This document shows positions 39,513 through 51,900 of a DNA stretch of 64,000 bases, piece after piece. Origin of the DNA: Mycobacterium lepraemurium (GTDB lineage: Bacteria > Actinomycetota > Actinomycetes > Mycobacteriales > Mycobacteriaceae). The stretch spans positions 3,986,524 through 4,050,523 of the forward strand of contig CP021238.1 in NCBI GenBank assembly GCA_002291465.1, read 5' to 3'. Numbering within the stretch: the first letter of the stretch is position 1; each line of letters begins with the position of its first letter. The position numbers and the translations under genes were made by a program. Below the pieces are notes generated by a model. That model was not told where the DNA came from and did not search any database. It saw only the letters and a program-made list of their open reading frames with translations.

Positions 39513-41475
39513 CTAGAACCCGCGCCCATTGGTGACCGAACGTGCCGGCCGCTCCCATTCCGGATCGACCACCACCGACATCTGGATCTCCACCCGCGGT
39601 AGCGACAGCGTCCCCACGGAGTGTGCGCCCGGCCGAGAATGGACACCCGCGCCGCGTCTCGGTCGGGAGCCAGCATGCCTTCGGCCGCCAACTGGTCGCC
39701 GTGGCCGGTGACGATCTCGGTCATGCTGTGCAGCGCTTCGCTGCCCATGTCGTAGTAGTGCGAGTGGTCGGTGAACCACGGCGTGACGCTGTGCGAACCG
39801 GCACCTTCGGCGCGGAACCGCACCGCCCCGAAACCGGCATGCGCCGGGTCGGTGCCCAGCCCGGCGAACGGACCCAGCGGACCACCCAGCGTCTCGTTGA
39901 GCCCATTGGGCAGACCGCTACCCGACTCGCCGATCCAGCTGATCGCATCGGTCGACGCCGCACCCACATACAGCCTGCCGCCGTCGAGATGAAATCCGCA
40001 GTGCTGTGCGCCAAACCCGTTCCCGGGCAACCGGTTAGGACCGCGTCGTTGGCGAGCATACCTCTGTTGGCGAACGCGCCGACCACGGTCGTCGACCCGT
40101 AGGAATGGCCGATGACCGTCACATGAGCCGGGCTTCCCGCGTCGTGTGTGGCGGCCAACCCATTGACGTCGCCGGCCAACGGCACACCGGCCTGCCGCGC
40201 CCTCCAGGGCGTGCCCACCTGTTCCAGTTTGGCCGGATCGGTGACTGTCCGCTCCCAGTGGGAATCGTCGAATTCCGGTGCGTCGTAACCCATCCAGGCC
40301 AGCACCGCGGTGGCGTGGTGGGGGTCGGCCCGCTGCGCTTGCGTGTAGAGGTTGATGGCGTCGTCGGCTCCGTCGGACATCCAGCCGCCGCGCACGCTGC
40401 TGTTGGTGCCCGGCACGACGACTGCGGTGTTGCGGGACTTGTCGGGGTTGCCGATGGCGATGCCCGCCCTGCCCTCGCCTGCGAACGCCAGCGGGTAGGC
40501 CCACAGCATCAGCGGCAACCCGGGGTCGCGCGCTTTGTTGAGGCAGTCGTTGGTCTTCACCGCGTTCTGGTACCGGACGATGTCGGTGGCGCACAGCCCG
40601 TAGGACGCCGGGTTGCTGAATATGTCGATATCCCGGTTGCGGAGCGCGTTGTCGCGCAGCGCTTCAACCGATACACCCCGCACCCGGGCGACGGCTTCGA
40701 CCTTGCTCAGGTCGTCAGTCATCGTCGCCCGATTGACCGAGTCACGTGCCTCGGCGGGAATACCGTTGAGGTTGCCCAACTCCTGCGGATGCTGGTCGAT
40801 CAACAAACGCTGTTGAGCGTCACTCAACGAATCCCACCACCACTTGACTTGCTCAGGGCTGGTGTCGGCAGGCGGGATCGACAACTCGTCGACGCCCCTG
40901 ACGTCCGCCGGGTCGACACCATCGGCCTGCAGGCGTGCCAGCGCGCTGTGCAGTAGCCGGGAATAACCCTCCCGAATCTGATTGAGCACCAACGTGATTT
41001 CCTTGGTCTCGGTGACGGCGCTGTCGCGCAGCTCCTCGGCCGCGCAGTGGTCGGCCTCGTCGAAGGCCTGGCCGATCTCGTCGTCGATGGCCGCGAGGTC
41101 ATACTCCAGTGCTTCGATGTACCACGTGGACGTGCGTTGGGATTCCGCCAGCACCGCGGTGATGGTCTCCAAATCGGTTGCAATCCGCGGCAACTGCCGG
41201 CCCTCCACGGCTAACTCCCGGGTGACCCGCTGCACCCCGGCGGAGTCGTCGATCGAAGGTGCACCGTTTCGGTGATTCCACGACGCCTCGAACCGACCTC
41301 GGGCCGCCGCAAACGCGACGTCGGCTTCCGCGGTGCTCATCCCCGCGTCATGAAACGCCTGGGCCAGGGGGGCGATCTGCGCCGGACGGCCAGCCTGCAG
41401 GCCCGAGTCGATCGACCAAGGATCACCGCCGGCCTCGGCGACTAGAAACGGAATGCTCAGGTGGCGCAGCTGCAT
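39513..41475 (-). pseudogene. ESX-linked DUF1023-type alpha/beta hydrolase with helical N-terminal domain, frameshifted
   Basis: From ATG 41475 it reads MQLRHLSIPFLVAEAGGDPW and a long helical N-terminal domain (about residues 15-200). A hydrolase domain follows with the nucleophile elbow GHSYGSTTVVGAF and the upstream VVVPGTNSSVRGGW. One base is missing near 40010, so the correct end (DFHLDGGRLYVGAASTDAIS) is in another frame. A second shift near 39640 precedes SVVVDPEWERPARSVTNGRG. Its N-terminal domain is clearly paralogous to the gene at 43555 on the other side of pcnA. Confidence 0.75.
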
Positions 41476-41521
41476 CGGCCGTATCCCCGGCGCGACACCG
41501 CGTCAGATCACCACCCCGTAC

Positions 41522-41953
41522 TCACAGTGCGCTGGCGCCGTCGGCGAGACCGTCACCGTCGGTGTCAGTCAGCCGGCCGTTCCATTTGCCGTCACCGTCG
41601 GTGTCGACGTATCCGGTCACACCGGTCTCGTCGGTGCGCAGCACCCGGTCGGCCAGCCCATTGCCGTCGGTATCGACGAGCCGGGCGTCGGGGCGGCCGC
41701 GGCCGTCGAAGTCGACCATGGGCCCGCCGGTGTGCTCGCCGCCGCCGAGGCCGAACCAACGCAGCTGGCCGTTGCGGTCCACGGCCACCGCCCATGTCCC
41801 CGAACCGTCGTCGGTGAAATAGGCCTCGGGCGTGCCGTCGTTGTCGAAGTCCAGCCCGATCGATTCGAAGCGGCCGTCGCCGTCAAGATCGAGGTCGGGT
41901 TGACCGTGCCAGATCGCGGCCGCGGCGCCGTCGCCTGCCCTGCAGTAGTCCAC
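41522..41953 (-). CDS. Calcium-binding-type repeat protein (Rv3906c-type, DUF6802-like)
   Basis: This 143-residue protein from GTG 41953 is made of repeats rich in DxDGDG motifs (DLDLDGDGRFES, DFDNDGTPEA, DTDGNGLADR, DTDGDGKWNG, DTDGDGLADG). They resemble the calcium-binding loops of thrombospondin type 3 or dockerin repeats. No signal peptide is visible. It starts about 25 bases after the pcnA stop on the same strand. The position matches M. tuberculosis Rv3906c, though that protein is slightly longer as I recall. The role is unknown; exported by an ESX route is possible. Confidence 0.7.
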   Translation of the reverse strand: MDYCRAGDGAAAAIWHGQPDLDLDGDGRFESIGLDFDNDGTPEAYFTDDGSGTWAVAVDRNGQLRWFGLGGGEHTGGPMVDFDGRGRPDARLVDTDGNGLADRVLRTDETGVTGYVDTDGDGKWNGRLTDTDGDGLADGASAL

Positions 41954-41977
41954 AAATTGCCGGACGCGCAGCCGCGG

Positions 41978-43420
<1,443 letters not shown>

Positions 43421-43554
43421 GTTCGATCAGCCTAGTCGGACCTGCACCAAAAGCCGGTGTGAGAAGCCTCGCACGGGATCAATGGTGAATCAACCCGGCG
43501 CGGAGCGTCAGTAGCCTTACGCGCAGCGAGAAGGGTGAACGGCGGGACGTTGCG

Positions 43555-45070
43555 GTGCATCTCCGATACATAAGCAAGGCCGCACTGATTATGTTCGCGG
43601 GCGGAGACCCGTGGAAGATCAACGCCACACTGCAGAGCGGCCGGCCGGCCCAGATCTCGAACCTTGCAAAAGCGTTTCATGACGCCGGACGATCCACGGG
43701 AGAAGCCGAAGCCGCGTTCAACCTGGCGCGGGGTCGCTTCGAGCAGGCTTGGACACACGAGAACGGCGGGAATCCGATCAACGGCTCGGCCGAGGTTCAA
43801 CGGACCACGACCTCACTCGGGGTACAAGCAACTCAATTATCGAAAATCGGAGCCGATCTGGAGAAGGTCGCGGCCGCACTGGCCGAGGCGCAACGATCGG
43901 GAAGGGGCGAGATTTCCTCGCTCGAAGTCGCGCTGCAAGATCTCGACGATCAAGTCGGTGAGGCGGTCGAGCTGGAGAAGAACCCTCAGTTGACGGCTTC
44001 GGAGAGGCAGTTGCTGGATCACTACATCGACGGACTCGAGAAGCATGCGATCGATGACACCAAGGCATCAGTAGGCAATCTGACGCGAATCCGCGATCAA
44101 TATTCTCAGCAGCTGCACGCTTCTATGGCCAACCTGCGTAATCAGGACGGGTACGCCCCGCCAATCCAGGCATTTGACGGCGACGTTCCGGAATCGCCCC
44201 CGCAGGACCAACGTCGTCACAACCAGATCGAGGCCTTCAAACAGGTTTTGGCCGTGAACCACCTTCGGCCGCAGACTGGGAGACCGCTGCCGCGCTGGAT
44301 TCGCAGACTTATGGCTCCAAGTTCAACGGCGCCAAATCGGAGATCTGGGTGGTCAGGATCCGCCCGGTACCCGGGCAGGGAGTGGTCCGTGTCTCGCAGT
44401 GGATCGAACAACGCGATGTAAGAAGCTTTCCGCCCTGGAAACGAGATCTTGGGAACACCGCGGGGCCAATTCAAATTTCGGCCCAGAGGACACCAAAGTA
44501 ACCACATACATCGACTACGAAAATGGCATCGTTGTCTTGAGGTAGAATCCTTCCGTCGAAGAAAATTCGACAGGCGGGCCAGGCCCCGTGAAAGTCGGCA
44601 TTCCGAAAGGCAGCGTGCCGCAGCTTCCCGATGGATCGGTCCGGATTAAGTACGCCGCCGGCAATCTTTTCGCGCCAGGCATCTCCGCCGATCCCAAGGG
44701 ACCCCTTATGGACCACACGGTGACGGTCAACGGTGACCTGGTCTTCACCCCAGGGCCGGAAGGTGTGCAGGTGAATGGCACGCGCAGCAATTACCCCTCC
44801 TTGGCGGTGTATCAAGATCGGCCAGGCTGCACGCCGCACACGGTGCTTATCGACCCGGCGCGATCCGGCAGCTCAGACGGACCCCTGTTGAATTTGCCCC
44901 GGCACCACGACGTAGGTCCGCTCGGCGGTAAGGCGTTCGCGCCGTTCGACACCGGCCGATGGAATCCAAAGTACGATGTGCCGCCTCCCCTACCTGCCAC
45001 CGACTTTGGCCCAGTCACCGACATCCCTTCTGTGCCCCCTTTGCCCACAGGCAGTGCAGTTCCGGCTTGA
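43555..45070 (+). pseudogene. Toxin-like ESX-associated protein, multiply frameshifted
   Basis: From about 43555 it encodes HLRYISKAALIMFAGGDPWK and a helical domain matching residue by residue with the hydrolase N-terminus at 41475 (GGDPW, SGRPAQI, AKAFHDAG, ARGRFEQAW). Frames shift near 44245 (then SAADWETAAALDSQTYGSKF and VVRVSQWIEQRDVRSF) and near 44430. A TAG at 44543-44545 interrupts ENGIVVLR before NPSVEENSTGGPGP. The C-terminal domain is GSVPQLPDGSVRIKYAAGN through LLNLPRHHDVGPLG. The architecture (secretion-type helical N-terminus, unrelated C-terminal domain, small membrane proteins downstream) suggests a polymorphic toxin; this is inference. Confidence 0.6.
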
Positions 45071-45093
45071 TCACGAAGTGAGGACGACTAGTT

Positions 45094-45429
45094 ATGCGGT
45101 CTTCGGCTCGCAAGCCATTCTTTGATGCTGAGGCATGGCGAATAGCGACTGCATCTGCACCATTTGTCGTGCAAGGTGTCTTGGCGTTGCTGATGCTCAC
45201 CTTATGGCTGTTGGGTGAGGGGCCGTTCAAAACGCATGGTGCGTACGCGGGCGAACGCGCCTGGATGGTGACTGCGTCGCTGATCGCCTCGGCGGTGTCA
45301 TTGTCGATCAGCGTCGCACTGGCGTGGACGCCGTCCTCACGACGTCGCAGTATCTCGCTCGGCCTCGCCGGCTGTTCCGCTCTTGTACTCGTCGGCGGCG
45401 TCCTTTACGCCTACCTGACCATGCGATGA
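45094..45429 (+). CDS. Small three-helix membrane protein, possible immunity protein
   Basis: This 111-residue protein starts at ATG 45094 with GAGGAC upstream. It has three hydrophobic segments (FVVQGVLALLMLTLWLL, VTASLIASAVSLSISVALAW, LGLAGCSALVLVGGVLYAYL). It begins 23 bases after the toxin-like pseudogene and precedes another membrane protein by seven bases, so the three form an operon. Placement directly behind a polymorphic-toxin-like gene makes an immunity role possible, but no family is recognised. It is intact. Confidence 0.6.
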   Translation: MRSSARKPFFDAEAWRIATASAPFVVQGVLALLMLTLWLLGEGPFKTHGAYAGERAWMVTASLIASAVSLSISVALAWTPSSRRRSISLGLAGCSALVLVGGVLYAYLTMR

Positions 45430-45436
45430 AAGGGGT

Positions 45437-45745
45437 GTGCCGGTGGATGGAGCGCCTTCTTCCCAATTGAATGGCCGTTACGGGCCGCTCGGTTTTCTCG
45501 TCGCCCTCGTGCATATCCTCGTGATTGACTTTGCAACTTGGCTTTTCATGCCCTGGCTGATCTTGGTTCTTCTTGCGGTACCTGTATTGCTTGCGCATGC
45601 GGGAATTGGTGCCTTCATTGCGCGGGGCCGCGGCAAGACCGGCCAGATCGGCCGCGGGATGCTTTGCGGTAGCGTCTCGGCGCCGTTGTCGGTATTAATC
45701 TTTGTTCCAGTCTGGCTCATTGCCCAAGCGATCGGCCCGATCTGA
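45437..45745 (+). CDS. Small membrane protein, second gene of the toxin-linked pair
   Basis: This is a 102-residue protein from GTG 45437. It has two long hydrophobic segments (LGFLVALVHILVIDFATWLF with PWLILVLLAVPVLLAHAGIG) and a third near the C-terminus (PLSVLIFVPVWLIAQAIGPI), with a basic loop GRGKTGQIGRG between. It is seven bases downstream of the preceding membrane-protein gene. No family is recognised. It ends about 90 bases before mutT4. Confidence 0.55.
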   Translation: MPVDGAPSSQLNGRYGPLGFLVALVHILVIDFATWLFMPWLILVLLAVPVLLAHAGIGAFIARGRGKTGQIGRGMLCGSVSAPLSVLIFVPVWLIAQAIGPI

Positions 45746-45831
45746 CCAGACGCCTTCCGCCGCGTCCTCCCGCGTCCACCCAGCGGCGAGTATGTCCAGG
45801 AGAACATGCCGTGCCAGCTATTATCGCTTGG

Positions 45832-46581
45832 GTGTCGGACGGCGAACAAGGCAAACCACGTCGGCGCCGGGGGCGGCGCCGCGGCCGTGGTGCTGCAACG
45901 TCGTCGGAGAAACAGACCAGCGGTCAACTGACCGGCGACTCGACCGCCACCAAGACCCGCCGATCCCGTCCCGCTCGCCGCGGACCGGATCGGCTGCGCA
46001 CCGTGCACGAAACCTCCGCCGGCGGCCTGGTCATCGACGGCCTGGACGGGCCGCGCGAATCGCAGGTCGCCGCCCTGATCGGGCGCATCGACCGGCGCGG
46101 CCGCATGCTGTGGTCGCTGCCCAAAGGGCACATCGAGCTCGGTGAGACCGCCGAACAGACCGCGATCAGGGAAGTAGCTGAAGAGACCGGCATCCAGGGC
46201 AGCGTGCTGGCCGCGCTGGGCCGCATCGACTACTGGTTCGTCACCGACGGCTGGCGCGTGCATAAGACCGTGCACCACTATCTAATGCGCTTCTCCGGCG
46301 GGGAACTCTCCGACGAGGACCTCGAGGTCGCCGAGGTCGCCTGGGTGCCGATGCGCGAGCTGCCGTCCCGGCTGGCCTACGCCGACGAACGCCGGCTGGC
46401 CCGGGTCGCCGACGAGCTGATCGACAAGCTGCAAAGCGACGGCCCGGCCGCGCTCCCGCCGCTGCCGCCCAGCTCCCCGCGCCGCCGCCCGCAGACGCAT
46501 TCCCGGACACGGCATTCGGAGACGCGACATTCGGACAAACCGGCCCCCGGCCGGAAGAACGGCCACGGACCGGGGCCGTGA
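45832..46581 (+). CDS. mutT4: Nudix hydrolase MutT4
   Basis: This 249-residue protein starts at GTG 45832, giving SDGEQGKPRRRRGRRRGRGA as in the M. tuberculosis protein I recall; GTG 45811 is an upstream alternative. After a basic, disordered N-terminus the Nudix domain (about 65-210) carries the box G-x5-E-x7-REVAEETGI. The tail is rich in Pro/Ser/Arg. MutT4 (Rv3908) is a Nudix pyrophosphatase of mycobacteria whose role in nucleotide sanitation is not fully settled. Its stop overlaps the GTG of the next gene (GTGA). It is intact. Confidence 0.9.
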   Translation: MSDGEQGKPRRRRGRRRGRGAATSSEKQTSGQLTGDSTATKTRRSRPARRGPDRLRTVHETSAGGLVIDGLDGPRESQVAALIGRIDRRGRMLWSLPKGHIELGETAEQTAIREVAEETGIQGSVLAALGRIDYWFVTDGWRVHKTVHHYLMRFSGGELSDEDLEVAEVAWVPMRELPSRLAYADERRLARVADELIDKLQSDGPAALPPLPPSSPRRRPQTHSRTRHSETRHSDKPAPGRKNGHGPGP

Positions 46582-48962
46582 CGGCGCCGCGTTTGTGTTG
46601 GGCCGGCTGGTTGCGCATCGCCGCCGTGCTCGGCGTCCTGGCCGGGCTAGCGGTTCTCACCGGGCCGGTGACACCGCGCGCGGTCGCCGGCGAGCCGGGT
46701 GTGACGCCGTTCGTCCGGGTGCGCATCGACCAGGTCACCCCCGACGTCGTCACCACCACCAGCCCGCCCGTCGTCACGGTCAGCGGCACGGTGACCAACA
46801 TCGGCGACCGGCTCGTCCGCAACGTCATGGTCCGCCTCGAGCACGCCGGCCCGGTCACCGCGTCGGCGGGTTTGCGCACCAGCCTGGACGGCGACACCGA
46901 CCAGTACCAGGCCGCCGCCGACTTTCTCACCGTCGCACCCGAACTGCAGCGCGGGCAGGAGGTCAGCTTCACCCTGTCGGCGCCGCTGCGCGCGCTGACC
47001 AAGCAGTCGCTGGGGGTCGAGAAGCCCGGTATCTATCCCGTCCTGGTCAACGTCAACGGCACGCCCGACTACGGCGCGCCCGCGCGGCTGGACAACGCGC
47101 GCTTCCTGCTGCCCGTGGTGGGGGTGCCGCCGGACCGCGCCGACGACCTCGGCTCGGCCGTCGCACCCGACACCTCCAAACCGGTGGGGATCACCATGCT
47201 GTGGCCGCTGGCCGACCGGCCCCGGCTGGCCCCCGGCGTGCCGGGCGGCACCATCCCCGTCCGCCTGGTCGACGACGACCTGGCCAACTCGCTGGCCAGC
47301 GGTGGCCGGCTCGACATCCTGTTGGCCGCGGCCGAGGTCGCCACCAGCCACGACGTCGACCCCGACGGCGCCGTCGGCCGCGCGCTGTGCCTGGCAGTCG
47401 ACCCGGATCTGCTGGTCACCGTCAACGCCATGACCGCGGGCTACGTCGTCTCCGACTCCCCCGACGGGCCGGCCCGACCGCCCGGCACCCCCACCCACCC
47501 GGGCACCGGGCAGGCCACCGCGACCGAATGGCTCAACCGGCTGCGGGCGCTGGCGCACCGCACCTGCGTGGCCCCGCTGCCCTACGCGCAGGCCGACCTC
47601 GATGCCCTGCAGCGCGTCAATGCCCCGGGCCTCAGCAACACCGCCCTCACCAGCGTCAACAGCATCGTCGACAAGATCCTGGACGTCCCCTCCACCCGCG
47701 GCGCCGCGCTGATGCCCAACGGGCGGCTGACCGGCTGGGCGGTCAAACTGCTCGGCGCCAGCCAGACCACCGTCGCGGTCACCGCCGCCGACCTGTCGGC
47801 CGGCGACGCCCAGGGCTCCTCGGAGACCAGCGTCGACACCGCGCCGCGGCGGGTGTCCCCGCAGGTCGTGGCGGTGCCGTTCGACCCGGCCGTCGGGGCC
47901 GCGCTGGCCGGCGCCGGCGTCAACCCCGAAGTGCCGACCTACCTCGACTCGTCGCTCACCGTTCGGCTGGCGCACGATTCGGTGACCGCCCGCCGCCAGG
48001 ACGCGCTGGGCTCCATGTTCTGGCACGCGCTGCGCCACGACGACACACCCCGCACCCAGCTCCTGGTCCCCCCGGCGACCTGGAATCTGCAGGCCGACGA
48101 TGCGCAGGTGATATTGACCGCGCTGACCACCAGCATCCGCTCCGGTCTGGCGGTGCCGCGCCCGCTGCCGGCGGTGATCGGCGAAGCCAACCAGGCCGCA
48201 CAAACCGGCGCCCCACCAGCGAACGAGGTCAGCGCGGACGGCTCGGCCCTCGGGCAGTTCAACGACGACGTCACCGGCGCGATCACAGGTCAGGTCGGCC
48301 GGCTGTGGGGGCTGACGTCGGCGCTGATGACCGACGACCGCACCGGGCTGACCGGCGTGCAGTACACCGCGCCGCTGCGCGAGGACATGCTGCGCGCGCT
48401 GAGCCAATCCGAACCGCCGGACAGCCGTAACGGGCTGGCCCAGCAGCGGCTGGCGGTGGTCGGCAAGACGATCAACGACCTGTTCGGCGCCGTGACGATC
48501 GTCAACCCGGGCGGCTCCTACACCCTGGCCACCGAGCACAGTCCGCTGCCGCTGGCGCTGCACAACGGCCTGGCCGTGCCGATCCGGGTGCGGGTGCACG
48601 TGGACGCCCCGCCCGGCATGAACGTCACCGACGTCGGAGTGATCGAGCTGCCGCCGGGGTACCTGCCGCTGCGGATCCCGATCGAGGTGAACTTCACCCA
48701 GCGGGTCGCGGTCGACGTGACCTTGCGGACCGCCGACGGGATGCGGCTGGGCGAGCCGGTGCGGTTGTCGGTGCACTCCAACGCCTACGGCAAGGTGCTG
48801 TTCGCCATCACCCTGTCCGCCGCGGCAGTGCTGGTGCTGCTGGCGGGCCGGCGGCTGTGGCACCGCTTCCGCGGCCAGCCCGATCGCGCCGACCTGGACC
48901 GCCCCGATCCCCCCGAGGCCCGGCACGCCAACCCGCGCGTCGAACAAGAGCACCGCGTATGA
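46578..48962 (+). CDS. Large envelope protein (Rv3909-type, DUF6049-like)
   Basis: This 794-residue protein has an N-terminal signal-anchor (LRIAAVLGVLAGLAVLTGPV), a long extracytoplasmic region and a single C-terminal membrane helix (LFAITLSAAAVLVLLAGRRL) with a short basic tail. The topology is external with a membrane anchor. It is translationally coupled to both mutT4 (GTGA) and the following murJ (ATGA). Its constant place before murJ suggests a role with MurJ in peptidoglycan or wall assembly; the biochemical function is unknown. It is intact. Confidence 0.8.
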   Translation: MTAPRLCWAGWLRIAAVLGVLAGLAVLTGPVTPRAVAGEPGVTPFVRVRIDQVTPDVVTTTSPPVVTVSGTVTNIGDRLVRNVMVRLEHAGPVTASAGLRTSLDGDTDQYQAAADFLTVAPELQRGQEVSFTLSAPLRALTKQSLGVEKPGIYPVLVNVNGTPDYGAPARLDNARFLLPVVGVPPDRADDLGSAVAPDTSKPVGITMLWPLADRPRLAPGVPGGTIPVRLVDDDLANSLASGGRLDILLAAAEVATSHDVDPDGAVGRALCLAVDPDLLVTVNAMTAGYVVSDSPDGPARPPGTPTHPGTGQATATEWLNRLRALAHRTCVAPLPYAQADLDALQRVNAPGLSNTALTSVNSIVDKILDVPSTRGAALMPNGRLTGWAVKLLGASQTTVAVTAADLSAGDAQGSSETSVDTAPRRVSPQVVAVPFDPAVGAALAGAGVNPEVPTYLDSSLTVRLAHDSVTARRQDALGSMFWHALRHDDTPRTQLLVPPATWNLQADDAQVILTALTTSIRSGLAVPRPLPAVIGEANQAAQTGAPPANEVSADGSALGQFNDDVTGAITGQVGRLWGLTSALMTDDRTGLTGVQYTAPLREDMLRALSQSEPPDSRNGLAQQRLAVVGKTINDLFGAVTIVNPGGSYTLATEHSPLPLALHNGLAVPIRVRVHVDAPPGMNVTDVGVIELPPGYLPLRIPIEVNFTQRVAVDVTLRTADGMRLGEPVRLSVHSNAYGKVLFAITLSAAAVLVLLAGRRLWHRFRGQPDRADLDRPDPPEARHANPRVEQEHRV

Positions 48963-51900
48963 ACCCCGCCTACCGGCAGGCCGCACCTCACCACCGCCGC
49001 CTGCCCGAGCCGCCGCGGCGTCCCCGCATGCCGGGCTCCCCGCCGACCGGGCCGCTGCCACCCGTCCCCGCCGGAATCGACCGGCGCCGCCCGGAGCTGT
49101 CGGACTCGGCGCTGGTGTCGCGGTCGTGGGCGATGGCGTTCGCAACGTTGGTCAGCCGTCTCACCGGCTTCGCCCGGGTGGTGCTGCTGGCCGCGATCCT
49201 GGGCGCGGCACTGTCCAGTGCGTTCTCGGTGGCCAATCAGCTGCCCAACCTGGTGGCGGCCCTGGTGCTGGAGGCGACGTTCACCGCGATCTTCGTGCCG
49301 GTGCTGGCCCGCGCCGAGCAGAGCGACCCCGACGGCGGCGCGGCGTTCGTGCGGCGCCTGGTCACGCTGACGGCCGCGCTGCTGATCGTCGCGACGGCGC
49401 TGTCGGTGTCGGCGGCCCCGCTGCTGGTACGGCTGATGCTGGGCCGCGCCCCGCAGGTCAACGAGCCGCTCACCGTCGCCTTCGCCTACCTGCTGCTGCC
49501 CCAGGTCCTGGCCTACGGGCTCGCTTCAGTGTTCATGGCAATCCTGAACACCCGCAACGTGTTTGGGTCGACAGCGTGGGCGCCGGTGGTCAACAACGTC
49601 GTCGCCCTCGCCACCCTGGCGGTGTACGCGCTGGTGCCCGGCGAGCTGTCGGTGGAGCCTGTGCGGATGGGCAACGTCAAGCTGCTGGTGCTGGCCGTCG
49701 GCACCACGCTGGGCGTGTTCGCCCAGACCGGGGTGCTGCTGGTGGCGCTGCGCCGCCAGCACGTGGACCTGCGTCCGCTGTGGGGAATCGACCAGCGGCT
49801 CAAGCGATTCGGCACCATGGCCGCCGCCATGGTGCTCTACGTGCTGATCAGCCAGCTCGGCCTGGTGGTCGGAAACCAGATCGCCAGTACCGCAGCCGCT
49901 TCCGGCCCGGCGATCTACAACTACACCTGGCTGGTGCTGATGCTGCCGTTCGGCATGATCGGCGTGACGGTGCTGACCGTGGTGATGCCGCGGCTGAGCC
50001 GCAACGCCGCCGCCGACGACACCCGGGCCGTGCTGGCCGACCTGTCGCTGGCCACCCGGCTGACCCTGATCACGCTGATCCCGATCGTCGCGTTCATGAC
50101 CGTCGGCGGCCCCGCGATGGGCAGCGCACTGTTCGCCTACGGCCACTTCGGCGACGTCGATGCCGGCTACCTGGGCGCCGCGATCGCCCTGTCCGCGTTC
50201 ACCCTGATCTCTTACGGCCTGGTGCTGCTGCAGCTGCGGGTGTTCTACGCCCGCGAACAGCCCTGGACCCCGATCGTGATCATCCTGGTCATCACGGCGG
50301 TCAAGATCCTCGGCTCGGTGCTGGCGCCGCACCTCACCGGCGACCCCAAGCTGGTGGCCGGCTTCCTCGGTCTGGCCAACGGCGTCGGCTTCCTGGCCGG
50401 CGCGGTCATCGGCTACGTCCTGCTGCGCCGCACACTGCTGCCGGGCGGCGGCCACCTGATCGGGGTCGGCGAGGTGCGCACCATCCTGGTCACGCTGACC
50501 GCCGCCATGCTGGCCGGACTGGTCGCGCACGTGGCCGACCGGCTGCTGGGGCTGGGCGCGCTGACGGCGCACAGCGGCGGCGCCGGCTCGCTGCTGCGCC
50601 TGCTGGTGCTGGTGCTCATCATGGTGCCGATCACGGCCGCGGTGATGCTGCGCGCGCAGGTTCCCGAAGCCCGGGCCGCCCTGGACGCCGTCCGCTCCCG
50701 CATCACGGGCCGGGGACCGCGGCCCCGCAAACCCGCTGCGCCGGATCGATCGTCTCACCGGCGCCCGGTCACGTACCCTGAGCAGAGGAATTCGTCCCCG
50801 CCTGGGGTAAATGCGGTCCAGGAGCCGCTCCGGCGCAGGCCTCCGGAGCGGGCAAACCGAGCCCGGCTAGTGAAAGGACCGGAGGTGACCGACCGCCCGA
50901 TGGAGAGCGCCGCATTCAGCGCCGGGCCCGGCACGGGGTCGGGTGCTCCGCGGCCGGTCGCCGACGACTTCCAACCCGACATTCCCGCCGACCAGCCCGA
51001 CCGCCCCCGCAAGGCCGACCCGCGGCTCGCCGACCAGAAAAACGGCGACGCGGGGACCCGCCGCGGCCCGTTCGCCGTGCCCCACGAGCACGCCGCCGAC
51101 TCGTCGGCCGACGACGTCCACCTGGTCCCCGGCGCCCGCATCGCCGGCGGCCGGTATCGGTTGCTGGTGTTCCACGACGGCGCCCCGCCGCTGCAGTTCT
51201 GGCAGGCCCTCGACACCGCCCTGGACCGGCGGGTGGCGCTGACCTTCGTCGACCCCGACCGCGCCCTGCCCGACGAGGTGCTGCAGGAGATCCTGTCCCG
51301 CACGCTGCGGCTCAGCCGCATCGACAAGCCTGGCATCGCCCGGGTGCTCGACGTGGTGCACACCGGCTCCGGCGGCCTGGTGGTCTCGGAGTGGATCCGC
51401 GGCGGATCACTGCAGGAGGTCGCCGACACCGCGCCGTCACCGGTGGGCGCCGTGCGGGCCATGCAGTCGCTGGCCGCCGCCGCCGACGCGGCGCACCGCG
51501 CCGGTGTCGCCCTGTCGATCGACCACCCGAGCCGGGTGCGGGTCAGCATCGAAGGCAACGTGGTGCTGGCCTACCCGGCGACCATGCCCGACGCCAACCC
51601 GCAAGACGACATCCGCGGCATCGGGGCCGCGCTGTATGCGCTGCTGGTCAATCGGTGGCCGCTGGCCGAGAGCGGGGTGCGCAGCGGGCTCGCACCGGCC
51701 GAACGCGACTCCTCGGGCAACCCCGTCGAACCGATGGCCATCGACCGCGACATCCCCTTCCAGATCTCCGCGGTCGCCGTCCGCGCAGTCCAGGATGACG
51801 GCGGAATCCGCAGTGCCTCAACACTTTTGAACCTGCTTCAGCAGGCCACCGCGGTCGCCGACCGCACCGAGGTGCTCGGGCCGATCGACGATTCGCCCTC

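Noticed and set aside
46647..49145. An 832-codon minus-strand frame opposite the Rv3909-type gene
   Set aside because: It is antisense to an intact envelope protein gene coupled to mutT4 and murJ; the composition is Arg/Gly/Ala-rich with no recognisable motif.
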